Source of the DNA: Ailurus styani
Lineage: Eukaryota > Chordata > Mammalia > Carnivora > Ailuridae
NCBI GenBank assembly: GCA_002007465.1
Contig: LNAC01000338.1
Span: 116,233-180,232, forward strand
Length of the DNA: 64,000 nucleotides
Reading direction: 5' to 3'
A program made the translations under genes and the position numbers. Below the pieces are notes generated by a model. That model was given only the letters and a program-made list of their open reading frames with translations, was not told the DNA's origin and made no database searches. Of this stretch, positions 44,200 to 56,234 are shown piece after piece. Each line of letters begins with the position of its first letter. The stretch's first letter is position 1.

Positions 44200-45722
44200 C
44201 ATACATACCAATTCTAAAATTCATCCTTTTACCCTATGCATATATCTGTTGTGTAAAATTATTAGGGAATAGCTTCCTTCCATTATCCCNTCACATGTAA
44301 TAATCTAGACACTCAGTACAAAAAAAAACCAAGAAAAAACAATGTATAGTATGCTATCATTTATGTTTAAAAGTAAAAGGTTGTGGGGAAGTAAACAGAC
44401 ATCATATGCTTATAGCTGGGTTACTGAACTCAGGAAGATCGTACAAGAAACTACCAACAACAAAGGTTACTTCTTAGAAGTGGTACTAGGGAATGTGTTA
44501 AATGGGAGGAAGACGTTTCACTATATAGTCTTTATTTATGCCATATTTCTTTACCATGAACTTATTTTACTTTTTAAAACAATACATTGTAAAGCTTAAA
44601 AAAAAGAAAGATAAATAAAACAAAAATACTAAAGAATTAATCCATCAGTTAGTCCTACTCACCACTGAAGTCTATGTTCACTCTAATGTATCTAGGAAAG
44701 ACATCTGCTTAACTGTCTAAAACCAAACTTCTAGTTTCACCTCTGAACACATTTGCATTCTTTAACCAGTCTTTGGAAATGTTATTAAAGGCTCTAAGCC
44801 CCTTCCCACAGTAAGCCCCTTGTTTATAGCTCTAATGTGTTGAAGCTTTACAAAAGAGGGGCTTACAATCTTTTAAAGCTGGTGTGCCAAGCAAGATTCC
44901 ATTCATTCTCTTCCCTGGGGAAGGTCTAGGGCTAGAAATGATGGCTTCTCATTAGTGGATGAGCTCCCTCACTAGCAGAGGCTCAAGTCAAACTACTCAA
45001 GGGAGCACTCCCTCACGACTGGAGTTTCATCACTAGAGTAACGAGGGCTGGTGAATGTTAACTCACTTGACACCATGAAATCTTCAATCATTTTAGACTG
45101 CAAGTTTACTTAGTTCCCTTTTTTAAAAAATACTTATCTTACGGCAAGACTTTATAAGAATTTTGCTAACAAATTTTTAAGAAACTAGTCTACAGTAATT
45201 ACCAAGAGATGTCTGATGAGTGGTACCTTTGATTCCATGCTTGGCTCCATTCCCCCTTTTGACTGGCTTACTCTCCAGAATAATTATTACTGACATAATT
45301 ATTTATGATGTCCAGCATCTCTTTTTCGGGTGATAACTGCTGGGCTGGCAAAGAAACCAGCCAACCCAGCAGCAGGTAACTTCTCACTCAAGGAGACTGT
45401 CCCTGGATCTCAATGGCTGGCTTCCTCTGGTGCTCACAACAGGGACAGTTCTAACTGTACTCCTCATTAATTAATCATCAGTATTCACAGCAAAGGAACA
45501 ACCCCAAAAATGTATAGAAAGGAGGTATGGGGTGGGGAGAAGTAAAGGTGGAGGGAAATCACCACCACCAATGACACAACAAAAAAAAGCTGCCAGGCAC
45601 CTTCCAATCACAAGTCCTATATGGAGCAGATGATGAATTAAAATTAACTTGTCCTTGTGATAAAGTGAAGAACACTTGAGTATCTACAAGTAACTTACTG
45701 CTAATCACCTACAGTCTCTTAC
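44200..45722. other. NAA25 last intron, mostly unassigned
   Basis: A 44340-44600 stretch is faintly L1-like. The rest has no repeat or gene signal apart from an imperfect hairpin at 45338-45372. Confidence 0.35.
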
Positions 45723-45869
45723 CAGTGAGAGAGAAGTATCTTCTAAAATAAGTTCTTCAAGTTTAAGTGTAATTAGATGTGTTTCAAGCCCTTTAATATG
45801 ATCCACAACGTTGGAAATTAAAGTCTGAAGCCCAGTAACATAGTCTTGGAAACTGGTGAAGATAGGTGG
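45723..45869 (-). CDS. NAA25: NAA25 penultimate coding exon (49 codons)
   Basis: Acceptor cttttttccag|CCACCT and donor TCACTG|gtaaga. Translates as PPIFTSFQDYVTGLQTLISN then VVDHIKGLETHLITLKLEEL, a long amphipathic helical region of the C-terminal domain. It is in phase 0 at both ends. Confidence 0.96.
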
Positions 45870-46557
45870 CTGGAAAAAAGATTTTTAAAAAGATGAAAGA
45901 TTATCAAACATATTTCCTTTGCTTACATCTCATAAGCCATATTAACTTCATGCTATAGTATTACTTAATGCTATTAATAGTAACCAGGATGGATACAGTT
46001 TTGGATATTAAAACAGTATCTCAAGACAAGGTAAATTTAATTGCTACCAATAATGCTTAACTCAGCAACAATGACAAGCATTTTTTTAAAATGGGGTTTA
46101 TTCACTCTGGGGAACTGGAGATGGAATAACCAAGAGAAAATATCTTAGGTGGTCATTACTCCACTTCAGACTGAGAATCTTCTGGAACACAAAAGAAGAT
46201 GACAGGAGCCAAAATTTCATTTCTTCTCTATGTATCTTTGAGATTTCCTCTAACATTAATAACAGAAATAGTGTTTTCTAAGTTCCAACAGAAAAAATAA
46301 TGGGTAAAAACAGTCACAAAAATTCTGAAAAACAGCAGTTAAGGGAACTTGCTCTCGTATATATATTAGGGTATATTATAAAGCTACATGAAAATCCAGA
46401 CAGTACTACTGGTATATAAGTGAACTGATAAAAAGTGAAAGGAAACAAGTCCCAAGATAAACCAAAGAATATAAGGGAATTTAAATGGTGCCATCTCAAA
46501 AGTGGTTTCCAGTGAATGAATGGTACTGACTAGCTAAACATTTGAAAATATAAAATA

Positions 46558-46669
46558 GGAGCACCTGGCTGGCTCAGTCAGTAGAGCATGCAACTCTTGA
46601 TCTTGGGGCTTGTGGTCATGAGTTTAAGCCTCACTTTGGGTGTAGGGATGACTTAAAAATAATTTTTTT
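46558..46669 (+). mobile_element. Short tRNA-only CAN-SINE
   Basis: Starts gagcacctggctggctcagt; no CT stretch. Its A-rich end abuts a minus SINE. Confidence 0.8.
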
Positions 46670-46851
46670 TTAAACATTTATTTATTTGAGAGAAAGAGAG
46701 AGAGAGCAAGCACACAAGTAGGGACAAGGGCAGAGGGAGAAAATCTCAAGCAGACTCCCCAATGAGCACAGAGCCCAATAACCCATGATATCATGACTTG
46801 AGCCGAAACCAAGAGTTGGATGCTTAACCAACTGAGCCACCCAGGTGTCCC
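46670..46851 (-). mobile_element. CAN-SINE, inverted against its neighbour
   Basis: Reversed copy ending gagccacccaggtgtcccc. Confidence 0.85.
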
Positions 46852-46899
46852 CAAAATGAAATCTTTTAAAAAATAAACAAAATAAAAAGTAAGTACCAA

Positions 46900-47310
46900 A
46901 ATAAATTCCAAATAGAGTAAATACCTAAGTTTAAAAAATCCACCAAAATACCAGAAGAAAATTTAGGTAATGGCTTGTGTAATAAATTAAAAAGGCCTCT
47001 CTAAACATTACACCAAACTAAGAACCATTTAAAAAAAAAATTTTAATTACTATGTTGACCAAAAAAACTTACTCAAGTTAAAATTACTCAAGTTAAAAAA
47101 TTACTCAAGTTATAAATGAAAAGCTGAAAAAAAATTGCAGCATATGGGAATACAGAATTAATAACATTATTAAGAGCCCAATAGCTTAAAATATATCATT
47201 AGGAAAAATCTTACTATCACAACTGGAAACTTGGGCAAAGATATGAACAGAAAATATATCCAAGAAATCCCAGCAACATATGACACAATTTAAAAATCAG
47301 ACAAACACAA
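46900..47310 (+). mobile_element. Old L1-like fragment
   Basis: AT-rich degenerate ORF2-like text (gggcaaagatatgaacagaa). A 15-16-base unit ttactcaagttaaaa is repeated three times at 47069-47113. Confidence 0.5.
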
Positions 47311-47324
47311 GAAACCTGGCCAGT

Positions 47325-47398
47325 TAGTAAAGCAGGCTTGTGCACTCTTTCTCATTCTCTCTCGAACAAATAAAATCTTAAAAAAAAAAAAAAAAAAA
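47325..47398 (+). mobile_element. CAN-SINE 3' fragment
   Basis: Only the CT-rich end and AAATAAAATCTTAAAA tail are present. Confidence 0.65.
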
Positions 47399-47628
47399 GT
47401 AACGAGATACATCTATGTATCTCCAGAAGAGATGTCCAAGGTACCCTGTTAAATGAAAACACAAACAGGCAGATAGAGAGCATAATTCTGGTCTGTCTGC
47501 AGTGGTGATCATTGGTTGGTGGGGATGTGAGTGATCTTCACTTAATTCACACCTTTAGGTTACTTTAATTATCAAGTAAATAGGAAAGCTGTTTTCATTT
47601 TTAGAAATTAGAAAAGCAATAACTTCAA

Positions 47629-47656
47629 ACCACCACCACCACCACCACCACCCCAC
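47629..47656 (+). repeat. (CAC)n microsatellite
   Basis: About eight CAC units followed by a C-rich end. Confidence 0.9.
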
Positions 47657-47659
47657 CCC

Positions 47660-48890
47660 AGCTCCCAAATCCAAATACCAATAAGCTCTTCCACATGCTC
47701 TAGGAACATAGGCTTTCATTAGAAGAAGAGAATAACAGAGCAACTTTTACCTATACTTCCAAATTTTACACTCATGATCTGTTAAATTATCTTGAAAGAA
47801 GAGAAGAAAAGGTTCCTTCACTTAGCCCCTCATCCAAATATAACTGCCCTTTGTTTCTGAATGAATGGAAACATCCAGCAAAGCAGTGTCAAATCTAAAG
47901 AATTTCTGAATTGTTACTGAATTATGCAGGAAGTCAGTATTACCACTAAAATCACTAACATTTTCAAATGACAATGGTCACTATATGTTGCTACAGTGAA
48001 GAAAAATCTCCCATTTATAATGACAGGATAAATTCAAACATTAATAAAACAGCATCTCTTGTGCAGAATGAATCCTAAATAACTCTCCTCATGAAAAGGA
48101 TACAAATTATGTTAATATTTTACACATTTGAAAATTAAATCAATAAATAAAGATGGTAGAATACTCCAAAACTGAAGACAAAGAAAAAAATGAATCTTAC
48201 TTGTATTATATATAATATAATCTGTTTTTAATTCTAGTGTTTTTACAGAGTACTTCAACTGCCTATATTCACTGGAACATATTCTAAGGACAAAGAACCA
48301 CCACAAAGAATTTGAACTTTATTTAGTGGCTTATTGAAGCTAGTAATGCAAATGATATAATGATGTAATTCCAAAACTGTTCAGTATTTCTTGTAAAACA
48401 AGTGAAATAAATATACTGATGCTGTAAGGAACCAGGGTTCAAACTCTGGGCAGGGGGAGCTACAAACTGGAATGAGAGAAGGAAAAGAAGGAAGAACACT
48501 GTGATGTTGGACTAAAACTGGAGGTATCAGTAAGAATTAATTATTCTGTGTTTGCATGTATAAAGTAAATATATTTCCTGTCTCTTCCCACTAACATAAA
48601 CTTGAAACCCCATTAACGATTAGTACACCTAACATCTAGATCATGGTTTTGAAATGCCACTCCTCATAAAAGAACCAGGCAGGGCTCCTTGGAAAAATGT
48701 CTCAGTTCAGTTCAATGGGAATAAAGTGGATGGAGCATTTTTGCTTTTCTATAGGTGTGTAATTTAAAAACAAAAACAAGCTGGGGAGGGAAAAACAAAT
48801 GTACACAGGATCCTAAGATCTCTTATAATATGCAGTAAAACAGTGAAAAGAAAAAGCAGCATGCAGCCAAGTTGTATTTTCTGTTATTAC
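47660..48890. other. NAA25 intron, unassigned
   Basis: No repeat or gene signal recognised. Confidence 0.35.
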
Positions 48891-49001
48891 CATGATGATG
48901 CTGGTTTCTTTTTTCTTCTTTTTCTTTTTCTGTAAATTTAATTTGTATGGTCGTAGGACACTCTCACAGTAACTAGACACCCAAAGGATAATAGAAGTAG
49001 T
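48891..49001 (-). CDS. NAA25: NAA25 coding exon with poly-lysine tract (37 codons)
   Basis: Acceptor tttttag|ACTACT, donor ATCATG|gtaata. It encodes TTSIILWVSSYCESVLRPYK, then LNLQ and a run of seven lysines, then ETSIIM. The lysine run is conserved in the human protein as I recall it. It is coded by mixed AAA and AAG codons, which limits slippage. Phase 0 at both ends. Confidence 0.96.
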
Positions 49002-49235
49002 CTAAAAAGAGGAAAAAATTGCAAATTCATCAATAAGGATTATATTCAAGACATCTATCAGGAACAGTTAAGGGTTATGGATTAAACAATTGTTGCTGAC
49101 AGTTCTTCTGTGCAAATCCCTTCAAATTCTCCTCTAGCTCTCCGCTACAGGTTAGAGAGATTAGATTAATTTCTACAATTACCACACAGATCCAGAAGAC
49201 CTTCATCTGAATACTGCTCAAAATACTACGACTGT

Positions 49236-49432
49236 TGGGGCACCTGGGTGGCTCAGCCATTAAGTGGCTGCCTTCGGCTCAGGTTATGATCCCAGGGTAC
49301 TGGGATAGAGCCCTGCATCAGCCTCCCTCCTCCGTAGGAAGTCTGCTTCTCCCTCTCCCACTACCCCCCTGCTTGTGTTCCCTCTCTCGCTGCATCTCTC
49401 TCCCTCTCTCTCAAAAAACAAAACAAAACAAA
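49236..49432 (+). mobile_element. CAN-SINE, older
   Basis: Starts ggggcacctgggtggctcag; the tail has AAAAC repeats. Confidence 0.88.
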
Positions 49433-49674
49433 AACGCTACAATTGCTTCAATCTTTATCCTCCCTTCTAGCTCTCCCAGACCTAAAGCCACCTTCCATTC
49501 AGTCTAGTTTCCTTTCACTCCCTTGCAGGAAGTAGAAATCCCTTGCACTCAAGCAAGAGGTCCAAATTCCTACTTCTGGAATCCAAAGGTTCTTTACAAT
49601 ATGCCTCTCCCCACCCACCTCCCAGCCCAGTAAGATAGTACCTCATCTTCAAACCTTAAATATAAACAGAGAGG

Positions 49675-49856
49675 GGCACCTGACTGGCTCAGTCAGTTAA
49701 GCATCTGACTCTTGACTTCAGCTCAGGTCATGATCTCAGGGTCAGGGATCGAACACCAAATCAGGCTCTGCTTTCAGCAGAAAGTCTGCTTTTCCCTCTC
49801 CCTCTGCACCTCCCCCTGCACTCTCTCAAATAAATAAATAAAATCTTTAGACAAAA
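49675..49856 (+). mobile_element. CAN-SINE, older, with duplicated 3' part
   Basis: Starts gggcacctgactggctcag. A second CT-rich end (ctgtctctccctctgcccct) and AAC-repeat tail follow at 49862-49940, perhaps the remains of another SINE. Confidence 0.8.
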
Positions 49857-50282
49857 AAAGATTCTGTCTCTCCCTCTGCCCCTCAACCCATGCGCTCACT
49901 CTCTCTTAAAAACAACAACAACAACAACAAACCCACAAAAAACAGAGAACTCTCCTTGGTCAGCACGTTTCCTCCTTTAAGTTAGGTGTTTATAACCTAT
50001 GCTTCTTCTGTTACAGAGTGCATGGACACACCCATGCAATTATTACTAATTTGTTCAGTCTTAGACACTTACACTGTGCCAGTCACCAGAACAGACTAGG
50101 AGGAGGAGAAAAGTAAATAAACATGTGACAAAAATAAGATAATAGATTTTGAGTGTTTGCAATCCTCCTCTTCCTTCTGGTTAAAAAAGAGAAAGTTTTG
50201 CTAAATCAGTGCCAGGATTTCTCCTTTATAATGCAGAATCTTAGCAATTAGTGAATAGCAACAACAAATTTAAAAAGCTGGT

Positions 50283-50412
50283 GGTTGGGGTGGCTGGGTG
50301 ATGGACTTTGGGGAGGGTATGTGTTGTAGTGAGCGCTGTGTACTGTGTAAGACCAATGAATCACAGATCTGTACCCCTGAAACAAATAATACGTTATATG
50401 TTAATAATAAAA
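50283..50412 (+). mobile_element. 5'-truncated L1 3' end
   Basis: L1 3'UTR terminus (ggggagggtatgtgttgtag, gatctgtacccctgaaacaa) with an AAT-rich tail. The flanking aaaaagctggtgg repeats at 50272 and 50455 form the TSD. Confidence 0.88.
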
Positions 50413-50778
50413 AAAATCATTCATGGTTAAAAATAATAATAATAATAAATAAATAAAAAGCTGGTGGCATTAAAATACATAATAGTGGAGTCAACAACGA
50501 AAGTGAACAAAGAACAGACAGATTTGGAGTGAATCTGAGGAATTTTTAGAGATTGGTAAGGCAAATTGCAAGTTTTATTCATTATGAACAAAACCTTCTT
50601 GGTATGCTTGCAAGGAGCTCATTCAAAAATGATTTAAATTGCTTTTCACTTAACAAAAGGTGGGGGTGGAGGATTAAATTACAGGTGTAAGGTGCCTATT
50701 ACCTGTTCATTTTTTAAAAATTAATCCTTCCCTCAATTAAGGAAAATCGAGTTTTACAGGAAAAGAACAAAGACATAC

Positions 50779-50876
50779 CTCAACAAAGAAGACTAGGTTC
50801 TCTAAAAGAGCAGGGCGTGTTTTCAAGTTACCATCTTTAACTTCTAAGAGGTCACCTTTACATCTACTGAAGACAT
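50779..50876 (-). CDS. NAA25: NAA25 coding exon (98 bases)
   Basis: Acceptor ctgttttcag|ATGTC and donor GTTGAG|gtatgt. Completes the split Asp codon and encodes VFSRCKGDLLEVKDGN then LKTRPALLENLVFFVE. Phases fit both neighbours. Confidence 0.96.
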
Positions 50877-51044
50877 CTGAAAACAGGAAAGTATTTTGTT
50901 TTATTCAGCTTTTGTTTTAATGATATTTTTAGGAATACGATATATACTCTAATAAAGAATAAGCAAATATAAAAAGCTTAATCTAGAAAGCTTTTTCCCC
51001 CCACAGTGAACCAAACAACAAAGAGTATCTATTTTAAGCTTTTT

Positions 51045-51156
51045 TTAAAAAAAATATTTTATTTTTAAGTAATTTCTATCTCCAAGGTAGGGCTCAAAAT
51101 TACAATCCCAAGATTAAGAGTTGCAGGCTCTACCAACTGAGCCAGCCAGGAGCCCC
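51045..51156 (-). mobile_element. Short older CAN-SINE
   Basis: tRNA-like body (taccaactgagccagccagg) with a T/A-rich left end. Confidence 0.75.
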
Positions 51157-51169
51157 TATTTTAAGCTCT

Positions 51170-51378
51170 CTCTCTTTTTTTTTTTTTTTTTTGATTTTGT
51201 TTATTTATTTCACAGAGGGAGAGAGATCACAAGGAGGCAGAGAGGCAGGCAGAGAGAGAGAGGGGGAAGCAGGCTCCCTGCTGAGCAGAGAGCCCGATGT
51301 GGGCCTCGATCCCAGGACCCTGAGATCATGACCTGAGCCGAAAGCAGAGGCATTAACCCACTGAGCCACCCAGGCGCC
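51170..51378 (-). mobile_element. CAN-SINE, young
   Basis: TSD cctattttaagctct ends before it and recurs right after it (51378-51392). Confidence 0.95.
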
Positions 51379-51704
51379 CTATTTTAAGCTCTTTAAAAAG
51401 CCATGTAACTATTGCTCTGTTGCCTTCAAAATATAAAAGGTGACCTTATAAATTATATATTCTAGAGTTTAAACACCAGCTAGCCTTTCCACAAATAGGC
51501 CGCTGCCACAATAAAATTAAGACTCCAAATGAATGATTTAAAAGAACGTGGGTCATTATGGACTAAAAGACTAAGGTGCATGATAGAAATTCACCTTCAT
51601 GATAAATACCATGTTTTATTCTTACAATCTTTGCCTTTTAATTATCATTCTTCAGTTGGGCAATAAAATAAAAGACCATTTAGGCTCTTGAAAAGAAAGA
51701 CCCT

Positions 51705-51917
51705 GGGCGCCTGGGTGGCTCAGTGGGTCAACGCCGCTGCCTTCAGCTCAGGTCATGATCCCAGGGTCCTGGGATCGAGGCCCGCATCGGGCTCTCTGCT
51801 CAGCAGGGAGCCTGCTTCCTCCTCTCTCCTCTCTCTCTGCCTGCCTCTCTGCCTACTTGTAATCTCTCTCTCTGTGTCAAATGAATAAATAAAATCTTTA
51901 AAAAAAAGAAAAAAAGA
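51705..51917 (+). mobile_element. CAN-SINE, young
   Basis: TSD aaaagaaagaccct at 51691-51704 and a near copy after the tail. A third copy appears after the N at 51987. Confidence 0.93.
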
Positions 51918-52063
51918 AAAAAGAAAAGACCCTTACAGATTTGAAATGCATTTATGTACTCTTGTACCAAACAATTCCATTTCCAGNAGAAAAAAGAAAA
52001 GAAAGACCCTTACAGATTTGAAATGCATTTATGTACTCTTGTACCAAACAATTCCATTTCCAG
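51915..52063 (+). repeat. 76-base duplication across a single N
   Basis: 51915-51986 and 51988-52063 are identical except for a few A/G bases in the SINE tail. This looks like an unmerged contig overlap joined by one N. Confidence 0.9.
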
Positions 52064-52480
52064 GAATTTAATCCCAAAAAGTTGCTCAAATGCATACCCA
52101 AGCACTTATTTCCCAAGATATTCATTTCAGCATTATTATAAATACAGTTATAAATAACTCAAGTACATAATAAAACAGTACACTGCTATAATATTGTGAT
52201 TATTATATATAACTGACATGGTAAATGTTCAAGACAACAAAACATTAAAATAAAAATAGGTATTATACCTTTTCATGTGTTTAAAAAAATAAATCACTAC
52301 TATGTATTTCCACATACACATGTTAAGACTGTTTAGGGGGCATCTAGGAGTATAGACCCCAAAAGTGTTACTTACATTGTAAATAAAAGTATTTACTTCC
52401 CTCTGGGGAAATGGGGCTGGGAATGGGAGAAAGACTATACCTACTTGTTTATTGTTTTACAGTAGATTGTCTACTACTTT
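52064..52480 (+). mobile_element. Old L1-like fragment
   Basis: ccaggaatttaatcccaaaa ... ttcagcattattataaatac resembles a worn L1 ORF2 C-terminal segment. Confidence 0.5.
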
Positions 52481-52496
52481 TGTAATCAACACTTTT

Positions 52497-52702
52497 TTTT
52501 TTTAAGATTTTTTTTTATTTATTTACTTGACACAGAGAGAGAGATTACAAGTAGGCAGAGAGGCAGGCAGAGAGACAGGGAGAGGAGGAAGCAGGCTCCC
52601 TGCTGAGGAGAGAGCCCGTTGCGGGCCTCGATCCCAGGACGCTGAGATCATGACCTGAGCCGAAAGCAGAGGCTTTAACCCACTGAGCCACCCAGGTGCC
52701 CT
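52497..52702 (-). mobile_element. CAN-SINE, young
   Basis: TSD gtaatcaacactttt on both sides. Confidence 0.95.
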
Positions 52703-52850
52703 GTAATCAACACTTTTTAAAGCTAAAAACAAGTCTTTTAAAATACCAAAAGTATGCATTATTTTTTTCAAGTTGTTGTTTGCAACTCTTACTAAAAAAT
52801 GAGTTCCTGTCAGACAACAAAATATGGGAGTTCACAGCCAGAATGCTTAC

Positions 52851-52916
52851 CTTTTAATTGTTCTAGTAAAGACTTAAGACTATTCTCTACTCTTTCCTGG
52901 ATCTCCACTGTATCCT
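52851..52916 (-). CDS. NAA25: NAA25 coding exon (66 bases)
   Basis: Acceptor tcaatcttag|AGGATA and donor TTAAAAG|gtaagc. Encodes EDTVEIQERVENSLKSLLEQ then LK, a charged coiled helix. It starts with two bases of a split Glu codon and ends with one base of a split Asp codon. Confidence 0.95.
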
Positions 52917-52924
52917 CTAAGATT

Positions 52925-53557
52925 GAAAAACAAGAAAATGAAAAAAAAATTCATTTTTTTTAGGAAGGAAAAGAATTAAGATCAACACCTGCAAGCAACT
53001 CATGGAAAGGACGCTTTCTTTACTCTTAAGACTCACAGGCATCAAATGCCATTACTGAGAGACAGAGAAAAAGAAGAAAGGAAAAGGGAAAGAAAGGCAT
53101 TAATTACCTTTCTATCAAAAGTAATACCTAAAATTCTCTAAGAAGACTTAAAATCTATGTGCTTCAAATACTCTCAATGACAGAATCCACAAACCTTATG
53201 ATAGCGGGGGGTTGGGAGGGGGGCGCAAGAATCAATGGAATATGTGTGATTCTCACTGACTTAGGAAAAAACTCTTTTCCACAGTTCGTAAAGAATTCAA
53301 TCTGAAATCCAATAGTATTTCAACAAATTAAGGATATTTTCAACTTTTGGACCTGACAAGTGATTTTAAATAGAGAAGACTTAAATTTCTAAAACATTAC
53401 TTGGTAATCTATGAATGTACCTTCTTTGATATTAACCCAGACACTTCCAGAACAGCTTCCATCTCCTCCCGATCTGTCCAAATATGTGAACTGTTACATT
53501 TACTAAGTTTTCAAAGACAAAGACCTAGTAAATACATTCATGCAAATGTACACTTAC
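52925..53557. other. NAA25 intron, unassigned
   Basis: No repeat or gene signal recognised; a G-run at 53205-53223 is the only oddity. Confidence 0.35.
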
Positions 53558-53681
53558 CTAAACCACTGTTGTCCAGCTCATAAATATCACTAACAAGATA
53601 AAAAGAACTGGTCTGACACTGAGAACAGCCAGAACTAAAGAATCCAGCCATTCTGGTAGGTACAGGACCAAGGAAAGGATA
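53558..53681 (-). CDS. NAA25: NAA25 coding exon (124 bases)
   Basis: Acceptor ttttttccag|TATCC and donor GGTTTAG|gtaagt. Encodes YPFLGPVPTRMAGFFSSGCS then QCQTSSFYLVSDIYELDNSG. It includes a CSQC pair. Confidence 0.96.
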
Positions 53682-54103
53682 CTGGAAAAAAAAAGGGAAA
53701 AAGTAATGTCCTTTAAATCCATCTAAATTTATATAAAACAAGAAAACAGGGGACTATAATTATTGGATAAAGTCTATTTCAGCCATTAAGTTGCAATCCA
53801 CTGTCTAACTAAACTAACAACTGAATATTATGGTGAAAACAGAAACTCCTTATTAGTTTGTTGACAGCTATTAAAAATATACCATTACAAATAAAGCTAT
53901 TTTGCTTTTCCTCGCTACCCAATTTGGATAGTGAGGAAGCTTCTGTAATTCCCAAGTCTACGAAGTCAGGGTTTTTTCCTACAGGTGCCATAAACCGGGA
54001 CAAAATACAGTTCTTTACTATTCATCCACCCCAAATTCCTATTTTTAAAGACAGCCAGTCATAGGTTATTGTAGCTTTGATGGTAAATACATATTGATGA
54101 TAC

Positions 54104-54347
54104 CTGAACTTCCTTCTCAATAAATCGCTTTCCCGTCTCCATGGCCACCTCCAGCTGTTGAAGGAGTAAACGAAGAGTATCAATCCGGGAGGACACACCA
54201 TTCTCAGTGGTCTTTTCCGAGTTCCTTGGCTCCACGGGGTGGTTCAGACTTGGAAGTGCACTGACCAGCCTCAATGTTAAGGAACGGATTCTTAACCACA
54301 TGGTCTCTTCCTCCAAGGAAAGTTTCTTATGTTCTTCAGAAACATCC
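54104..54347 (-). CDS. NAA25: NAA25 coding exon (244 bases)
   Basis: Acceptor tctttttaag|GGATG and donor GTTCAG|gtatca. Encodes DVSEEHKKLSLEEETMWLRI, a hydrophobic LRLVSALPSLNHPVEP segment and LRLLLQQLEVAMETGKRFIE. It joins in frame to its neighbours. Confidence 0.97.
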
Positions 54348-54399
54348 CTTAAAAAGAAATATCCCCAAACCATCCATTTTATTCAATGTGTTGCCTTTG

Positions 54400-55360
54400 C
54401 ATCTTTCAAGCATTACTTTGATCAGTCAAGATTCCCCGTGAATGGTCCCAGCACCCGTCTCCTAACTGAATGATCTTGCATAAACCCACCCAAGTCCCCA
54501 ATTCAGGATCAATAAAATGGGGAATGATAACCTTCATAACAGGTCATTTTTCCGTTTCAGTGAGATTTCTGATTTACTGAAAATGTTATTGAAAATTTTT
54601 GAATCATGCATCTTCAACAAAATACACAATATAAAAATTTCAAATGACAGAAAACTGAAAAATAGAAAAATGTATCCTAATAACCAAACACCTGCAATAT
54701 TAACAATCTTGGTATCAACCCTTTCAGACTCTTACAATACAGATATACAAAACTGGAACTAAAAATATTTATATAATTTGACATATTTTAAACAAATAAA
54801 ATGGGTTCATAATATACTATTTTGCAAACATCTTTTTTGACAGTCTGTAGAAGAGAGTTACCATAGCAAAGCCTGAGGCTATTATCTTTAGAAGGGCCAG
54901 ACTGCAAGGCTGACCTTTAGCTGATGTCTAGGAACTTGGCACTCCAACCATTCCATAAAGGATAAGAGTGGCTCACTATGCCTAGGGTGTTTGTACAAAC
55001 CATATGGTCTATTGCAAACACCTGCTTTCCTTCTGGGAGTCTGGAATGTCGACACATGATGGACAGAAGGTGCCTACATAACCAGCTGGTAAAAACCTGG
55101 GGCACTAAATCTCAAATGGCTTTCCCTGGGCAGAAATGCTACACACACATCACTGCATTTTCTGCTGCAAAGGAATACAGGAGGGAGAGAGCACTGGAAG
55201 TCTGTGCATGGAGTTTTCCAGATTCTGTGTCTTTTTCCCTTGCTGATCCTGTCATTTGTCCTTCATTTATAGTAAACTTTAGCTACGAAGACAACTACAG
55301 ATTAAATCTTATGAGTCCTAGCAAATCACTGAATGCGGTCTTGGCAATCCCCAAATCACA
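54400..55360. other. NAA25 intron, unassigned
   Basis: No repeat family named. A plus-strand frame at 54978-55370 has no coding support. Confidence 0.35.
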
Positions 55361-55363
55361 GTG

Positions 55364-55904
55364 CAGTTGACATTTGAACACCATTGATTTGAACTGCACG
55401 GATCCACTTATGCACAGATTATTGTTTTGTAAATTCAGTACAGTTTTGTAAATGTATTTTCTCTTCCGTATAATTTTAATAACATTTTCTTTCTCTAGCT
55501 TACTTTTTTTTTTTTTTTTTAATTTGACAGAGAGAGAGAGATTACAAATAGGCAGAGAGGCAGGCAGAGAGACAGGGAGAGGAGGAAGCAGGCTCCCCGC
55601 TGAGCAGAGAGCCCGTTGCGGGCCTCGATCCCAGGACCCTGAGATCATGACCTGAGCCGAAAGCAGAGGCTTTAACCCACTGAGCCACCCAGGCGCCCTC
55701 TAGCTTACTTTATTATAAGAATACAGGATATAATACACATGAAATACAAAATATGTGCTGATCAACTGTTCGTGTTACAGGCAAGGCTTCCAGTCAAAAG
55801 TACACCATTAGTAGTTAAGTTTCTGGGGAGTTAAAAGTTACACCTGGATTTCTGATTGTGGAAGGGGGTCAGCACCCCAACCCTGCATTGTTCAGGGGCC
55901 AAAC
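55364..55904 (+). mobile_element. Tigger-type DNA transposon relic split by a SINE
   Basis: Opens cagttgacatttgaacacca and closes tgttcaggggcc, degenerate inverted ends. The inside matches a mammalian non-autonomous Tigger-like element as I recall it (tgtattttctcttccgtata, aggcttccagtcaaaagtac). The family name is uncertain. Confidence 0.7.
55509..55698 (-). mobile_element. CAN-SINE nested in the transposon
   Basis: TSD ctagcttacttt at about 55496-55507 and 55700-55711, made of transposon sequence. Confidence 0.95.
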
Positions 55905-56234
55905 GTATATTCAGAACTACCTCACATCCATATCTCTGCATGCTTGTGCACTTACTGCCTTTGGTTGTATTTTCCTAGAAGTGATCTGCTGAATTAAGTG
56001 GAATATGGAATTTTCAATCTTAATACAGATTACCAAAATTCCCTAGAGAGGAAGATTATATAGTTCAATCTCCATGTCAATGCACAACCACCTTTTCCCC
56101 ACAACCTTGCTGACCACAAGTATAACTCTTTTTTATCTCTGTCCAACAGTTAAAAAAAAAAAAAAAACTTTACCAGTGTAAGGTACATCTTTTTGAATTT
56201 TTATTCATTTTAAAATTTTTATTTATTTTAGGAT

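Noticed and set aside
54978..55370. Plus-strand frame of 130 codons
   Set aside because: It overlaps intron and the left end of a Tigger-type relic, opposite to NAA25, without splice or protein support.
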